From Phytophthora quininea (lineage: Eukaryota > Oomycota > Peronosporomycetes > Peronosporales > Peronosporaceae): 64,000 nt of DNA. The translations under genes were made by a program, and so were the position numbers. A model generated the notes under the pieces. That model had not been told where the DNA came from and did no database searches. It saw only the letters and a list, made by a program, of their open reading frames with translations. The stretch spans positions 1-64,000 of the forward strand of contig JAAVTG010000008.1 in the NCBI GenBank assembly GCA_011947345.1, in the 5' to 3' direction. Position 1 is the first letter of the stretch. Every line of letters starts with the position of its first letter. Positions 11,331 through 22,604 of the stretch are shown piece after piece.

Positions 11331-11793
11331 TGGTGTCGCAAGGAGATGTGGCCGCGCTGCCCCAGGGGACCCGTGGGGCGTCTGGGCCTCCATCTGCAAG
11401 CCGCAGCCGCTCGAGCTGGACGCGCGCTCCGACGGCTCGGCGCGCACCGTGGACGAAGCCGCCGACCTGGAAGGGCTCGACGACGACGACGACTGCTGCG
11501 GGCCGCGCGTGTCGGGCCTGCCGCTCGTGTGCAGCAACTGCGGCGTGTCCTTCTTCTCGCTGCAGATCCCGGACGACCAGGTGGACTGCTACTGCTCGGG
11601 CGAGTGCAAGTGGAGCGTCATCATGTACCGCGAGATGGACCTGCGCATGGTCGCCGTGCGCCGCCAGTCGCAGGCGCTGCCCAGCACCTGCGAGTCCTCG
11701 AGTCTGTTCGCCGGCAGTGCGGCGGGCGACGAGGACAGCCTCGAGTCCTTGAGCTTCAGCGACGACGACGCCATCGACAGCTATTGCTGCTGA
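11331..11793 (+). CDS. Small cysteine-containing acidic protein
   Basis: About 150 residues. The ATG at 11331 starts MVSQGDVAALPQGTRG; a one-base loss in the GGGG at 11375-11378 then moves the frame to VWASICKPQPLEL and on to the TGA at 11791. The centre has a compact Cys pattern (LVCSNCGVSFFS, then DCYCSGECKWS), which could bind one zinc ion in treble-clef style. It is followed by a Ser/Asp-rich acidic tail ending DSYCC. The family is not recognised. High GC and strong third-position bias support real coding sequence. Confidence 0.5.
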
Positions 11794-12169
11794 GACCGGC
11801 CGATATCAAACGCGCGCAGCAGTGGGTTATTTACTATTTAAGGTGCCACAGCACTGCGGGGAAGAGAGAGAGTGAGCAAGCTAAGAGAGGGGAGCGCTGA
11901 GTGTAGTCTGGTGACGTCTGTATTGTTCTGCATGGCAAAGTGAATTTATTAAGTTTCTCCATTTGAAGGTCGTGTCTTTGGTTGAATGAGTCTCTTCTTT
12001 ATCTTCGGTATGTCGCCTACGTACTGTATTGCAGGGTCTGTATCGCTGTCAACTTCAGTTCTCAGTCATGTACAGACCGGCTTGAGATTGCCAAAGAGAT
12101 TGCCTTTATTTCGCGTTGTGCAGCGTGTCTGGAGCTACAACTTGGGTGTAAGACAGTCAGTTCACCAGC

Positions 12170-13247
12170 CTACTCGTCGTCGTCGTCGTCGTCGTCGTCG
12201 GCCATCTCGTCCTCCTTGATGGACTGGACGGCCCACTGGTTCACTTCGTCGCGCAGGTTGTCCGGCACCAGGTGGTGCTGCCACTTGGTCTCCTCGCAGA
12301 TCCAGCTCAGCTCCAACTCGAACGGGTGACGCACCTCGTCATGCAGCGTGTTCAGGCTGCAGCAACCGTGCAAAACCACCGTCAGTAAAAGTTCTTTTCA
12401 AAACAGCAAGCGAAGCGTCGGTCCGATCGAAAACTTACATCTTGGCAAGGTATTTCATGGCCTCGCGACACGTCATGTCGAAGAGCTTGTACTTCTCGAT
12501 CTCTGTCTTGGCCGATTGCTGGCCCTTGCCCAGCGCGCAGCCGCGGTAGCTCTACAAAAGCAAATCCCAACATTAGACTGCCCATAGCCCACAGCATTGA
12601 AACTCTGTTTGACATACGTAGGTGACTCCCGAGGGCTCGACCATGTACAGACTGGTCTTCTGCTCGTCCTGGTCGTAGCCGGCGAGCATGATCGCCGTGC
12701 CGAAGGGCCGGATGGAGCCGTACAGCGTGTAGTAGTGCACGAACTGCCCCATGCGGTCGGCCAGGAGGTGCGGCGGGATGCTGCAGCCGTAGTTCTTCTT
12801 GTAGCTGAGCGCCTCCTCGCGCGCGCGGTTCACCAGTTGACGTCCGTCAGCCACGAGGCCCGCCATCGACTGCAAAGACCAGAACATCAGGCCGTCAGCA
12901 CCTCACCCTCCATACAATCTTATTTTAAATAAAATTCGCGTACCAGGCCGACGTGGCGGTCGATCGCGTAGATGCGGCGGTGGGTGCCTGGCACCAGCAT
13001 CTTGGACAGCAGCGTCTTCTCCACGCCCATGATGATGCCGTCCGTGCATTTGATACCGATCGTCGTGCTGTGTCAATTGCAATATGTATAGTTAGTATTT
13101 TAATAAAAAGTAGTAAACACTGTTTGAGTGTCAATATCTTTACCCGCTGTTCTCGACGGCCTTCTTGGCGTATTCGACCTGGAAGATGCGGCCCTCGGGC
13201 GAAAACGTGCCCGCCGAATAGTCGTAGCCGGCGCCAGTGCTGCTCAT
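12170..13247 (-). CDS. PSMA3: 20S proteasome subunit alpha-7 (PSMA3 type)
   Basis: A structural alpha-ring subunit of the 20S proteasome. The N-terminus [19 protein letters not shown] is the alpha-subunit signature that gates the pore, followed by [14 protein letters not shown]. Further matches are [60 protein letters not shown] and the C-terminal [12 protein letters not shown]; together they point to the PSMA3/PRE10 group. Five exons are read: 13247-13144, 13067-12944, 12869-12618, 12551-12439 and 12356-12170, with clean GT-AG borders and no frameshift. The protein ends in eight aspartates and a glutamate, a known feature of the acidic alpha-7 tail, encoded by a triplet repeat. Confidence 0.95.
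12176..12199. repeat. GTC/GAC triplet repeat, 8 units
   Basis: Eight uninterrupted GTC units (GAC on the coding strand) encode the poly-aspartate tail of the proteasome alpha-7 subunit. Such runs vary in length between strains, which here would change only tail length. Confidence 0.9.
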
Positions 13248-13470
13248 ATCCGAAGGTTCTCGACCTGTAGCTGCAACGCACACGTCAATCTCCACATAAG
13301 TAAAAAGATCCACCGGCTTTACTTACCAGCGACGAAATGGAAAATAAAAATCCTCCCTCTATAAAACCTGTCTAAAACCATATCAAAAATAAAAGGTATC
13401 GTCGGATTGGACAAAAATGCACTTCAACTTGGACAGCCAATCAAGCTCGATTGTGGACGTGTAGTGTCCA

Positions 13471-15060
13471 TCAAAAAGTGGTTGTGAAGATCTGCTTGAG
13501 CACGCGAGGCAAGTCCGAGGTGTCGAGACAGACGTGGCTTCGATCTGCCGCCAAGTCGCGAATCATTGTTGGGATCCTCTTTACCGGGCCGAGGGCGTGA
13601 GGGGTCACCAACCCGTGCACTATCCATTTTCAACTCCAGAACGCCACTCGCTGAGAGATCATCTTCTTGAATGAATATGCGTCTCCACAGCTCAGCGTCG
13701 CGGTCAAGAGATGCTTGGTCAAATCGCCATACGCGAATGGTGCCGTCATCTTGGTGCGTTATAGTGAGCTTGCCATCGTGAGTATCAGCAATGGCGACGA
13801 CTCGGGGCAGAGATGACGAATTTGACGACAAAGGGAATCCGCTGCCTTCATTTCCGTCTCCTATCGCAGATCTAGCTCCAACCACCACGTTCTTTGTCGT
13901 CTGTGTGGCGGAGAGCGTAATAAAATTCCTTATCGTCGGATCGGACCGAGTTGATGACGAACTTGTCATTTTGCCAGGCCTGCTAAACATTTCTGTCTTC
14001 TGTCTCGCCTCAAAGAACGCTTTGGATTATGTGTTTATTGCCACGACTTTCCAAAGTTTCAAGAGACGCCTGAGATACATTTTTTGACATTTGCTGGGAA
14101 TGAGTTTGCAGGTGGCTAGGAAATACAGAGTGCCTGGAACCTGTGGAATCCATCGACGAATACTGGATCGAGCCCTTTTCCAGGACGAAATTGCCCGTGT
14201 TCATATCGTTCGTGAGTCTGTGAACTACGTTATTGTCGGCACTCTGTAGTAGCCATTCTCTAGTACCCAAAGATTGAACGAGGAGTGCTCACACTGGAGA
14301 AACTCATGTAGGAGCTATCAGCCCCCACCCCTCGTCCTAACGGTGATTCTATAACATTTTGGCCGTCGTCAACATCATCTCGGATCATGTACAGCGATAG
14401 GGCGATACGTTTAGCTGATATAGATGCTGACGGTTACAATCGTGGCTTCGTTGTCAAGGTGGCAGTGATGGCATATGGAAAAAGAAGCCGATGGGGTTAA
14501 TGAGGGCCTTATCATTCGCTACTTCCATGGCGGACCGCTGTTTCAACTTCTCGACTTGGAACGGAATCAATTGACTTGGCATTGTTATCAACTGAGATTC
14601 TAGGTCCGTTATTCTTATGCATGCAGCTGTAGACTGAATCCATCTGCCAGATTCTTGGTCCTTACTCTTTATTGATTCGTCACCATAAACTGCTTTACCG
14701 ACGTAAATTTCTTCGAAAGGGCTTTAAGCGGGTTCCCGCATATTTTCCACCTCATTGAGTCCCCGCCATTTGACTAGCAGCTCACGTCCTTCTCAGCTCG
14801 GTTATACGAGCTCGTAGTACCTCTAGGACAATGTGGCCTTCTCCGTTTTGGCCTACCATGTGTCAGTAATCCTCGATGGTAATGACAGCATAAAACGACC
14901 TAGCCAACTGATATGCATTTCTCGGCGATTCCCAGTTAGCAAAATGTCCACAACGAGTATCCCATTTGAAGAGGCGACTACCATGCCAGCGAGTCCGAAT
15001 CATTTCACGCGGAGCTTGAGGTATCGATATGACTAGACATCTGCGTAGAGGGTCTCCGAA
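13471..15060 (-). pseudogene. Decayed 3' part of a VWA8-like gene
   Basis: Near the 3' end the minus strand reads PGKEDPNND, then after a one-base frame change HVCLDTSDLPRVLKQIFTTTF and stop at 13471. This resembles the end of the von Willebrand A domain of VWA8-type AAA/VWA proteins. Upstream (about 13650-13990) is HQDDGTIRVWRFDQASL, a WD-like strand. Near 14870-15010 there is MVVASSNGILVVDILLTGN. Between them several stops and frame changes interrupt reading. A full VWA8 is about 1900 residues; only scattered 3' parts are present, so this is a truncated and degenerate copy. The family name is tentative. Confidence 0.38.
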
Positions 15061-15286
15061 AATAGCGTGATCAATAATTTTATTCTCCAAATTACGTTAA
15101 GTTACGCATTTCGGATACTTAAAAATTGTGCTTATAAGGATCGGCTATCGTCCTAGGGCTAGGTGTCGCTGTACTTGACTGCACCAAGTCTTGAGGATGA
15201 TGTCCCTTTGTCGGTGCAGGATGAACGTGAATAACTCAATCTCACAGAATGTCATAATCTTGTTGTAAAAAGTCGAAAGGCCGGGT

Positions 15287-16421
15287 TTGAGATCAACAGT
15301 CGCCATAGAGCCGCCGGGGCTGCAAGTGGAGCTCGAGGAGAGTGCGCATGCAACGCTGGACCGATGCCGTGCGGCACACCCTGCGAGCACGACTCGCGCG
15401 TACGCTCCAAACAACGAGAGTTTAAAGCGTGGTGCGATCGTAAATGCTTTCACGAAACTACTCGCTACCAGGTCACGGCAGCTAAAATGCATCTCTTCCT
15501 ACAAGAAGAAGTCGTGGATCGTCAAGTTCGTATCAAAGCCTCTGACCAGAAAGTTGGTATTGCTACTGTGGAGATGTACGTTAACGCCATTTCAGATCTC
15601 TACAGCGATCAGCAGAGTCGAGGCGCCAACACGCATCCTTACCCCCGCAACAGCCTCATCAAAGCCCTGTTGTCGTCTCTGACGTGAGCGGCATGAGAAG
15701 AACGAGCGTGACTACGTTGATCGTGGCGTTGATTCTTTATTAGACGGCTACTGCACTACCGACGACCTTGTTTCGATTTCTCGTTATTACATGAATTTGA
15801 ACACCGGGTCTGACTGACGCAATAGGATGAGTCGCTTTCTACGCCATGCATGTCTTCTTCGAGGAGAGTCGGCGCGCAACATGGAGCTACCCGATTTTTC
15901 AGCGTGATTTTGGAGCATGAAGGGTTTACAGAATGCAGAGCGCTTGTAATGACAATGGAACAGGGTAAAACATACCAATACAGCCGGCGTGAGTTTGGCT
16001 CGTGCATCTGACAGCGCAACGTTGAAGTGTGTCCTGTTGGATCGCTCGCTCTGTATCTGTTTTTCGCTGGCGTGTACAAATGATGGACATACCGAATTTC
16101 TTAGCGCCTGAAAATTGGTATGAAACCAAAGTTTTGAAGTCAGGAAAAGATGCAACATCAGCGATAACGTATCGTGCTCATTACGATGCCACTGTTAAAG
16201 CCTTCTCTGCCCTCGGTATGCACTCAAAAGCAAAGACACATGCTGCGCGAGGATCTGGAATTAGGATGGCCGAATTAGCAGAGGCTACAGGGTCACAAAT
16301 ACGAAGATTAGGACGCTGGAACGCATCAATCATGAAAGGGAGTTACCTTAGTGCGTTACCGAGGGAGGGCACCACCGTCGCCAGGGACTATAACTTGCTA
16401 TATGGTGGGATTAACCTGTAA
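15287..16421 (+). mobile_element. Crypton tyrosine recombinase, degenerate
   Basis: The reading starts near 15290 with TTRAYAP, continues REFKAWCD, then HETTRYQVTAAKMHLFLQ and PYPRNSLIKALLSSL. After a stop it goes on through about 15690-16080 (ERDYVDRGVDSLLDGYC, RHACLLRGESARNMELPDF, MEQGKTYQYSRREFG, VCPVGSLALYLFF) and ends with ARGSGIRMAELAEA, IRRLGRWNASIMKGSYLSA and LPREGTTVARD. This is the usual order in oomycete Cryptons. The catalytic histidine/arginine group (THAARGSG) and tyrosine (KGSYLS) are visible. At least two in-frame stops (near 15813 and 16008) and several frame changes make this copy inactive. No terminal repeats are expected for Cryptons and none were seen. Confidence 0.72.
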
Positions 16422-16429
16422 GATATCAC

Positions 16430-18150
16430 ATTTCGCGGTGGATTGATTGTTCGATTTGTTTCTACAAGCATACCGTTGCTTGGTTATAATGTAAATGCCA
16501 TGAAATTGGTTGGCTACCAACAGCCAAGCCCCTGCGAGGTTGGCCTAAGCCGTTCGCGATAGGCGACTTTGTTTTGCAACGCTGCATCTCGCGGAACTCC
16601 GTGGTGTTGAATTCATTTCCCGGTCTAAAATGACTTTCTTCGGACGTGGATAACAATAGCACGAAGTCGCAACTGCCGCGACGGCCAGGATGACCGAAAG
16701 CATAAACTCTGTATTTCACGATAAAGTGTTGTTTCCCTCAGTCTAAGTATGCTCGTCTTTCTCCCCGCTGACACGATTTCCTGGTATCAATTCAGTATAG
16801 CCAACTACGACGTCGGATGACATCGAACCAACAACCATGAAAGACATGAAGTCATCTGAGGAATTGATTTGGACAACCTGCGTAAGTCAATCACACAAGA
16901 AAGTAGCTGTAGGGTGTGAAGATCACCATCAAAGGGAGAACCTCTAGTTAGCAAGGGCTGCTTGAAAATGGCGCAATTTGCTATTGGAGATTTCGTCTTA
17001 TACGCAGACGGTGCCTTCGATTTTGGCATTTCTATTTGGTAAGAGAGTCGTGTAGCAGTAAATTATCAGCTGTAGCTGCACGTACACATCGATAAAATAT
17101 TTGTATAGTATCAGCACTAGTCAGGCAAAAGGTTAATGGAAAATATGGAGCTCACTACATTCATACACACTACCCATGACGTTTCAACCAAGCTTGCAAG
17201 TTATCGACCAGTACGACCGATTATTGTGTAGAAAGAGAATAGTCTCCAGCATCAGAGGCAGCAAACTATGTTGCTACTGGCTAGTCATCATTCCCACCAC
17301 ACTGAAAAAACTCCCACCACATTGGAGGTTGGTAGAATACCTTTCAGCTGATCGTACTTGGTACCATCCTCTGACAACTGTCGATGCCTCCTCAACCGTT
17401 CGTTTATGGTCTCGTCATTTCGGGCATGAAGTTTTCGTAGTTGGGGTGTTCTGTCGCTTGGAGGAAGGAAGCCGTTGTTTATGTTGGGAAAGTGAAAAGT
17501 GAGACGCAGGTTCAGCTAGAAGCGCTTGGTAGAAGCTGAAACGAACCCTCACAATAAGTGGATGCAAGGCGATGGTTGGCTGCCCTCTAAAATAACGTAA
17601 AGAGTGCAATAATATAAGATTGGATTTCGATCCATCAAAAATCTATTTTGGAAGTGACAAGAGTGACGCCGTCATTACCTCGTCTCTGTCCCGTCCCCGC
17701 CCCTTCACTCGGATATCGGGGTTAGCTGAAGTGACCGCTACTCGTTAACAGAAATTATTTGCACCAGTCTTAGTATACTGTATACAAACTGGCCATTTCG
17801 CAAACAGAAGCGCGGAGGCATGGCAGCAGCGTAGCCAGCGGGCGACTGCCCTGGCGGAGACGATATCCCGTGGGGAAGTGCGCTTCTCACAGTTGCCGAG
17901 GGCTCAAGCCATTCTGATGGAGCGAGCTAGGAACACCTGGGGGAGGCATGCCACAGAAATACGGCCTCGCACAAGTGGACAAGAAGCAACGCATGAAGGA
18001 CGATGAGCTGCCGTCGGCCTCGCCTTCGAGCTCGGCAAGTGCAACATGAAGGAGCTGTACCGACCGACGTTCTGACACTGATACTGCAGCGGACTGAACA
18101 CTTACCACGAGGATGTGAAGGTCCTAAGGGCCCCGAAGCGGCTAGCCAAG
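16430..18150. other. Gene-poor stretch with possible retroelement scraps
   Basis: Two places on the plus strand (about 16546-16640 and 16973-17050) share the short reading FAIGDFVL, resembling the segment after the integrase core of Gypsy-type retroelements. The sequence between is not repeated clearly. Further on (17170-17500) a short frame has WRLVEYLSADRTW. No intact gene, long terminal repeat or RNA gene was found. Confidence 0.25.
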
Positions 18151-18156
18151 CAGGTG

Positions 18157-18540
18157 TCATATCAGCGTCAAGAGCATCGACGGCATTATCTTCGGTAAGT
18201 CGATGCAGGTTGCCTTTGTCATATTGAAAAGAAGATATTTAATACTTACTGTGATTAGTGTACTAGGCGTTTGATTCTTCCTGCCTAGGCTATCACTCAA
18301 ATCATTTAATTCCATGCAGGTTTGGGTACGTTGGTGCTCCAACATGCATACGGCTTGTTCGTGACTAACATGTTTCTCTTGTGCGAGCAGAATAACACGA
18401 TCAATAACTCTTTCCTGCGAAAAGAAGCGCTTCTCGGCTGCACTACTGGGCCAGTTAGATCCGTAGGTTTCTTCTAGTTTGCGCACGGCAGGACCGCCGT
18501 TATTTCCTGTCTCCCACACTTGCCAAACCTGGGAGACAGA
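18157..18540 (-). pseudogene. GCR1_C-like DNA-binding fragment, Crypton-type
   Basis: The minus strand reads VWETGNNGGPAVRKLEETYG, then EKRFFSQERVIDRVILLA and SHEQAVCMLEHQRTQ. The GGPxVRxLEExxGxxW and RxFFSxxRVI pattern is the GCR1_C-type DNA-binding domain often found at the end of oomycete Crypton proteins and related elements. Only this domain is present, on the opposite strand to the Crypton at 15-16 kb, so it comes from another insertion. Confidence 0.45.
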
Positions 18541-18559
18541 TTGAATGGCGACGCTGTCT

Positions 18560-21023
18560 AGAGTTTGTGAGAAGGGTGAAGCTCACGCCAGATCACAGCA
18601 TCTTGCAGAATTATAACTCGAAGGTATCGTAACAAATTGAGAAACCCACCGGTTGCTACATGAGGAGCTTATTGTTGGGTGTATGCGGCCGTGTTGGTTT
18701 CGACGAAAGGAAATACATCCTTTTGAGGGCTCTCTGAATGGGTAAGGGCTGTCCGCTCCAGGAAGAACGTGCATCTATCCGGTGCAAACCCAGCAAGGGA
18801 TCACATGACAGTTCACTTGACAAGTAAAGAGTTTTACACAGCGATGTGGTGTTGAACCGAGTCCTTCAATCTCGTTATCCGTCATGACTCGATCAGGGCA
18901 ATTTTGGCTCTGGGTGTCCAATTTGGATGAAGCACCTTCAGCTTGGCGTCCCAACAGCAAACTCTTGGAAGTCATTTTGTGGCGCCACCAATGGGTTGTG
19001 ATGGAAAGGTATAGAAATTGCGCAAAGCCCTATACAGTTTTTATAGCAGGAATCTCGTGCCTGGTATAAGACCGCGTCAGTTTTGAAGTTTCATCCCTAA
19101 CTGGGCAAGATGTGTAATACTGGAGAGCACTGCAGAGGAAGAGTAGCGACTTGGGCGAAGATCCACAGCGGGAGCCCGAGGAGTCGTGGAGGTGTAGACG
19201 GAGAGGACCGAAGGCGAAGGTTCTAGCAGAGAACCGGAGCGAGGCTTGAGACGCTTGAGCCGTTGAAGGTAAAATGGAAAGTGTGATTGAAATGGTGGTT
19301 AGAAGTCCGAGAATCCTGGTTCACCTACGATAGCTAGTCCAGTCCTCTTACTCTAATATGAAGCTAAGTATAAGAGATTCGCTATTGTCTTGGAGCGGAA
19401 TCTTCAACAGGTGCACGAACCAGAATGGTTCGAGATCGTGGCGGAGATAGCATAGTGAAAGTAAGTAAAAGAATGATGATCGTTGCAGCTGAAGATGAAC
19501 TGCAACCTGTGAGAGCAATCGGATTGCTCTCTCGGAAAGCACAGACACCTATTGGCTAAAGGCCAAAGGCCGGCGTCGCGGTTACTAGAACCGTGACGCT
19601 GGTGCGTCGTTACAAGATGTGTGTCTAGGTCGTTTATCGTTCACTTGTTGTTAACTAGCTGCCACTGATCGGGCTGGTGGCACGTCTTGTACATCGTGTA
19701 CCGTTTCAATTGTTTTCAGTGTCCCAAGATCAATGCCTCCAGGGAGTGGTTAAATACATAGGTATCATGTGTTTTCACAACTACCAGTTGTTGGAGAAGA
19801 GCGGCAACCGCACTCGCAACTATTATTTAGTTGCGCGCACTTGCGGATCAATGATTATTGCCTTGAACAAAATAAGCAAAATGAACAGCGTATTCAACAT
19901 GGTTGCCCACACCACGATTAGAATTCAGATAACTTGGACGATATCACCAGCAAAATAGGTGTGACGTGCTTACGAAACAACGCCGACCTAGCTGACTTAT
20001 GCTGACGGCTTAAAGAAATTATGGCGTAATCACAAAAACATTTGACGTGATAGTAATTATGAATGATTCTACTGCACAACGATATTGCCTCTATATATTT
20101 TAAAGCCCCGGATTGTTCGAAATGTTCTTAATTGTTTGCCGCATCACATACACTCTTGAATCCCTTATACACGACCGTCATCCTGCTTGTGACATATGAT
20201 GACAAATGAAGCTACGGGCAGTCGACAAGAATCCATTTGCTTTTTCACCAAACACTGCACATTTCTCTTTCATTCGATCGAAATCGATCAGTGTCGACTA
20301 TCTGGCAGCATAGCTAAGTAAGACTTTTCTTGCCAGTGAATATCATAATAGTGTTTGTTTGGTGAGTTCAACTTTCATCCACTTCGTTATTCTGCTAATA
20401 TTTTCTGTGTACATTTTGTTGTCTCCTTCGACAAGCATGAAGCGCTTTCACATCATATTAGCGACCTGTGATGGGGATGGGTCTCCAGTAGGAATCTAAA
20501 ACTTAACATATGAAAGTAGGAGAATGTATGAGAGATCTTATTTATGAAGTGAAAAGATCATTAACTTGGTAACAAAATTATACCATTTTGTTTACAAATG
20601 GCGAGACGCCAAGCAGGGTGGCGACGGAGCCGTGCGGGGCTGTGGCGCGTTGCTGTCACTTTGCAATAGTTCGGCGAAGCCATGTTTGCCCCCCGTAGTG
20701 CTGCCTCAGCTCATTGTCCTTCATGTCTCACGGCTGGCCGACAGATTCCTATGGCCGACCGCATTGGCTACGTCTCGTACAGGCTCACACACTGACACTG
20801 TGACGCAGTCCACAAGGCAATGCGGCGCGCTTTGGCGTTTGCAGCGGGATCGTTTGACCGCGTCGACCGCAGGGACAAACATGTCATTAGGGCCCACGAA
20901 GGTGCGGGAGGGTGTTCTGCAAGAAGTTCCCCACCTTAAAATTCTCCCCGAGCAAGGGATCACTTTAAGAATCTTCATTTCTACAAGATTAGTGACTTCA
21001 GTTTTCAAGAGTTCCGCCCAAGA
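18560..21023. other. Gene-poor stretch, nothing firm
   Basis: About 2.5 kb of mixed composition with only short reading frames that look random. A frame at 20566-21008 is interrupted by the Merlin insertion but shows no recognisable domain. No RNA gene or tandem repeat seen. Confidence 0.4.
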
Positions 21024-21031
21024 CGCTGGTC
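21024..21031. repeat. Target site duplication, left (8 bp)
   Basis: CGCTGGTC directly precedes the left inverted repeat and is repeated exactly after the right one at 22417-22424. Eight bases is the size expected for Merlin insertions. Confidence 0.88.
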
Positions 21032-21098
21032 GGCTCTCCCCAAGCAGAGCTCCGCTTTTTCTATTGCAACTTTCTAATGTGACATTTGTGAGAAATTT
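21032..21098 (+). repeat. Left terminal inverted repeat of Merlin element
   Basis: Begins GGCTCTCCCCAAGCAGAGCT and continues to about 21098. It matches the reverse complement of 22349-22416 with one substitution and a one-base difference in a T run. Confidence 0.9.
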
Positions 21099-21213
21099 TC
21101 GGATACCTGCTGAAATCGCTAACTCTTACTAAAGGATACTACAAAAACAATTCGAAATAGCTCCATTTTTCGGCTCCAAACCGCAAAATAAACCGTACTC
21201 ACATACTTGCTAT

Positions 21214-22321
21214 TTGTATGTGGGAAAAGTATGGTTCCGGTTTCCCCACTCCACCCATTCGGCCACTCTGGCTTTTTCAGCCCCGCCCCCACCTAGCTCA
21301 CAGCCTCCACTACCAGCCCCGCCCCCACCACCGCCCATGTCAAGCCACCCCTGCATCTTGCCACCACCTCACTGCCCCGGCCTCATCCGCTGTCGCAGCG
21401 ATGAGAGCGTTCAGGGAGAGCTGCTCGGTGGGCCGGGGAGCGTAATGGTGGCTGGGGTGGCTTATACGTGGTTGTCTGGGATGAAGCTCTCCCTGGCTCA
21501 GGCAGCGCGCTTGCTGGGTGCCTGGTGCATGCGGCTGCCGCAGGCACAGATAGCTGAGATCGCCGACGTCTCCGAGACCACGGCGGGGGACTGGTGCGCG
21601 TTCGTCCGTTGTCTGTGCTCGAAGCAGCTCACCAAGGATGAGTTCCAGGTAAATTTTGGTTTTATTTATTCTATTTTTATGCTACTAATATTGTTGTTTA
21701 GATAGGAGGAATTGGCCACATAGTTGAAATCGATGAAACCAGCATGAAAAAAAGACCAAGCACAATCGAGGTAGATTCTACGCTGACTACTGGCTTTTTG
21801 GTGGGGTCGATCGCTCCACGGGGCAGTAGTTTGCCCGCTTCGTGAACGATGACCGCACCCAAGATAGTCTGTTCCCCATCATTCGGCAATTTATCAAGCC
21901 GGGGTAAGATTTATTTGTTTTTTTAGAAATATGTTTTTTAACCAAAGCTTTGTATAGGACCACTATACATTCTGACATGTATGCTACTTACGTGACTGAG
22001 CGAAAAACCAAGCGGGGCGCGACACGGGTGCGCACGCTCGCGAACAATCCTAAGATGTCTGACCTTAACTACGTACACAAGTACGTAAATCATACGGAGC
22101 ACTACGTTGACCCCGACGACGGCATCCATACCAATACAATTGAAGGCCTATGGGAAATCCATATCAAGAGACACGTCAATGCAATGAGAGGCATGAAAAA
22201 ATCGGAGCTGAACGGGTACATTGATGAGTACCTTTGGAGGAGCTGGTACTTCCCGAAGAAGGCGACCACGGGACAGATTTTTAGTGGACTGCTACAGTTG
22301 ATCCAAAAGCATGGAGCTTAA
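21214..22321 (+). pseudogene. Merlin transposase (IS1016-like DDE)
   Basis: A proline-rich start leads to a helix-turn-helix-like part (LPQAQIAEIADVSETTAGDW). An intron (about 21650-21702) then joins to IGGIGHIVEIDETSMKK, holding the first catalytic Asp. After a frame change near 21770 come GRFYADYWLFGGVDRSTG, an in-frame TAG, and FARFVNDDRTQDSLFPIIR. A second intron (about 21903-21957) precedes TTIHSDMYATY (second Asp). The third acidic residue is in HTNTIEGLWEIH, followed by KSELNGYIDEYLWR, ending at 22321. The D, D and E positions are kept, so damage is limited to the frameshift and the stop. Confidence 0.82.
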
Positions 22322-22348
22322 ATTGTAAATGAACGTATATTTTTTTAC

Positions 22349-22416
22349 AAATTTCTCACAAATGTCACATTAGAAAGTTGCAATAGAAAAAAGCGGAGCT
22401 CTGTTTGGGGAGAGCC
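22349..22416 (-). repeat. Right terminal inverted repeat of Merlin element
   Basis: Reverse complement of the left repeat, 68 bases, ending GGGGAGAGCC at 22416. The exact target duplication CGCTGGTC follows at 22417-22424. Confidence 0.9.
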
Positions 22417-22604
22417 CGCTGGTCTTCTCACCAGCGCAATTGCCCAGCGCGGCTAGTCACCATCCCGAGTATTGATGTCAGTATCGACTACGACAAGAGA
22501 TGAGATCAAACAACGACTTTCCGTCTCGAGGTGGTGCTTTGCCCTAAGACTTCTAGTGGCAAGTGTTGAGCTGAGCACAACACCCCAGTGATGGTATCTA
22601 TCGG

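Larger units (their letters stand above)
21032..22416 (+). mobile_element. Merlin DNA transposon, full length, inactive
   Basis: A 1385-bp element bounded by inverted repeats and an 8-bp target duplication. Inside is one transposase of the Merlin (IS1016-like) type. The gene is broken by one frameshift and one nonsense codon, so this copy cannot move by itself, though its ends could still be recognised by a transposase from elsewhere. The near-identity of the ends and the perfect target duplication suggest a fairly recent insertion. Confidence 0.88.

Noticed and set aside
10650..11900. A 416-residue plus-strand gene
   Set aside because: It crosses the opposite-strand gene and only its last third overlaps real coding sequence in another frame; residue composition is Arg/Ala-rich as in shadow frames.
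12176..12199. Triplet repeat as a free microsatellite or telomere-like repeat
   Set aside because: It is in frame and encodes the known acidic tail of proteasome alpha-7.
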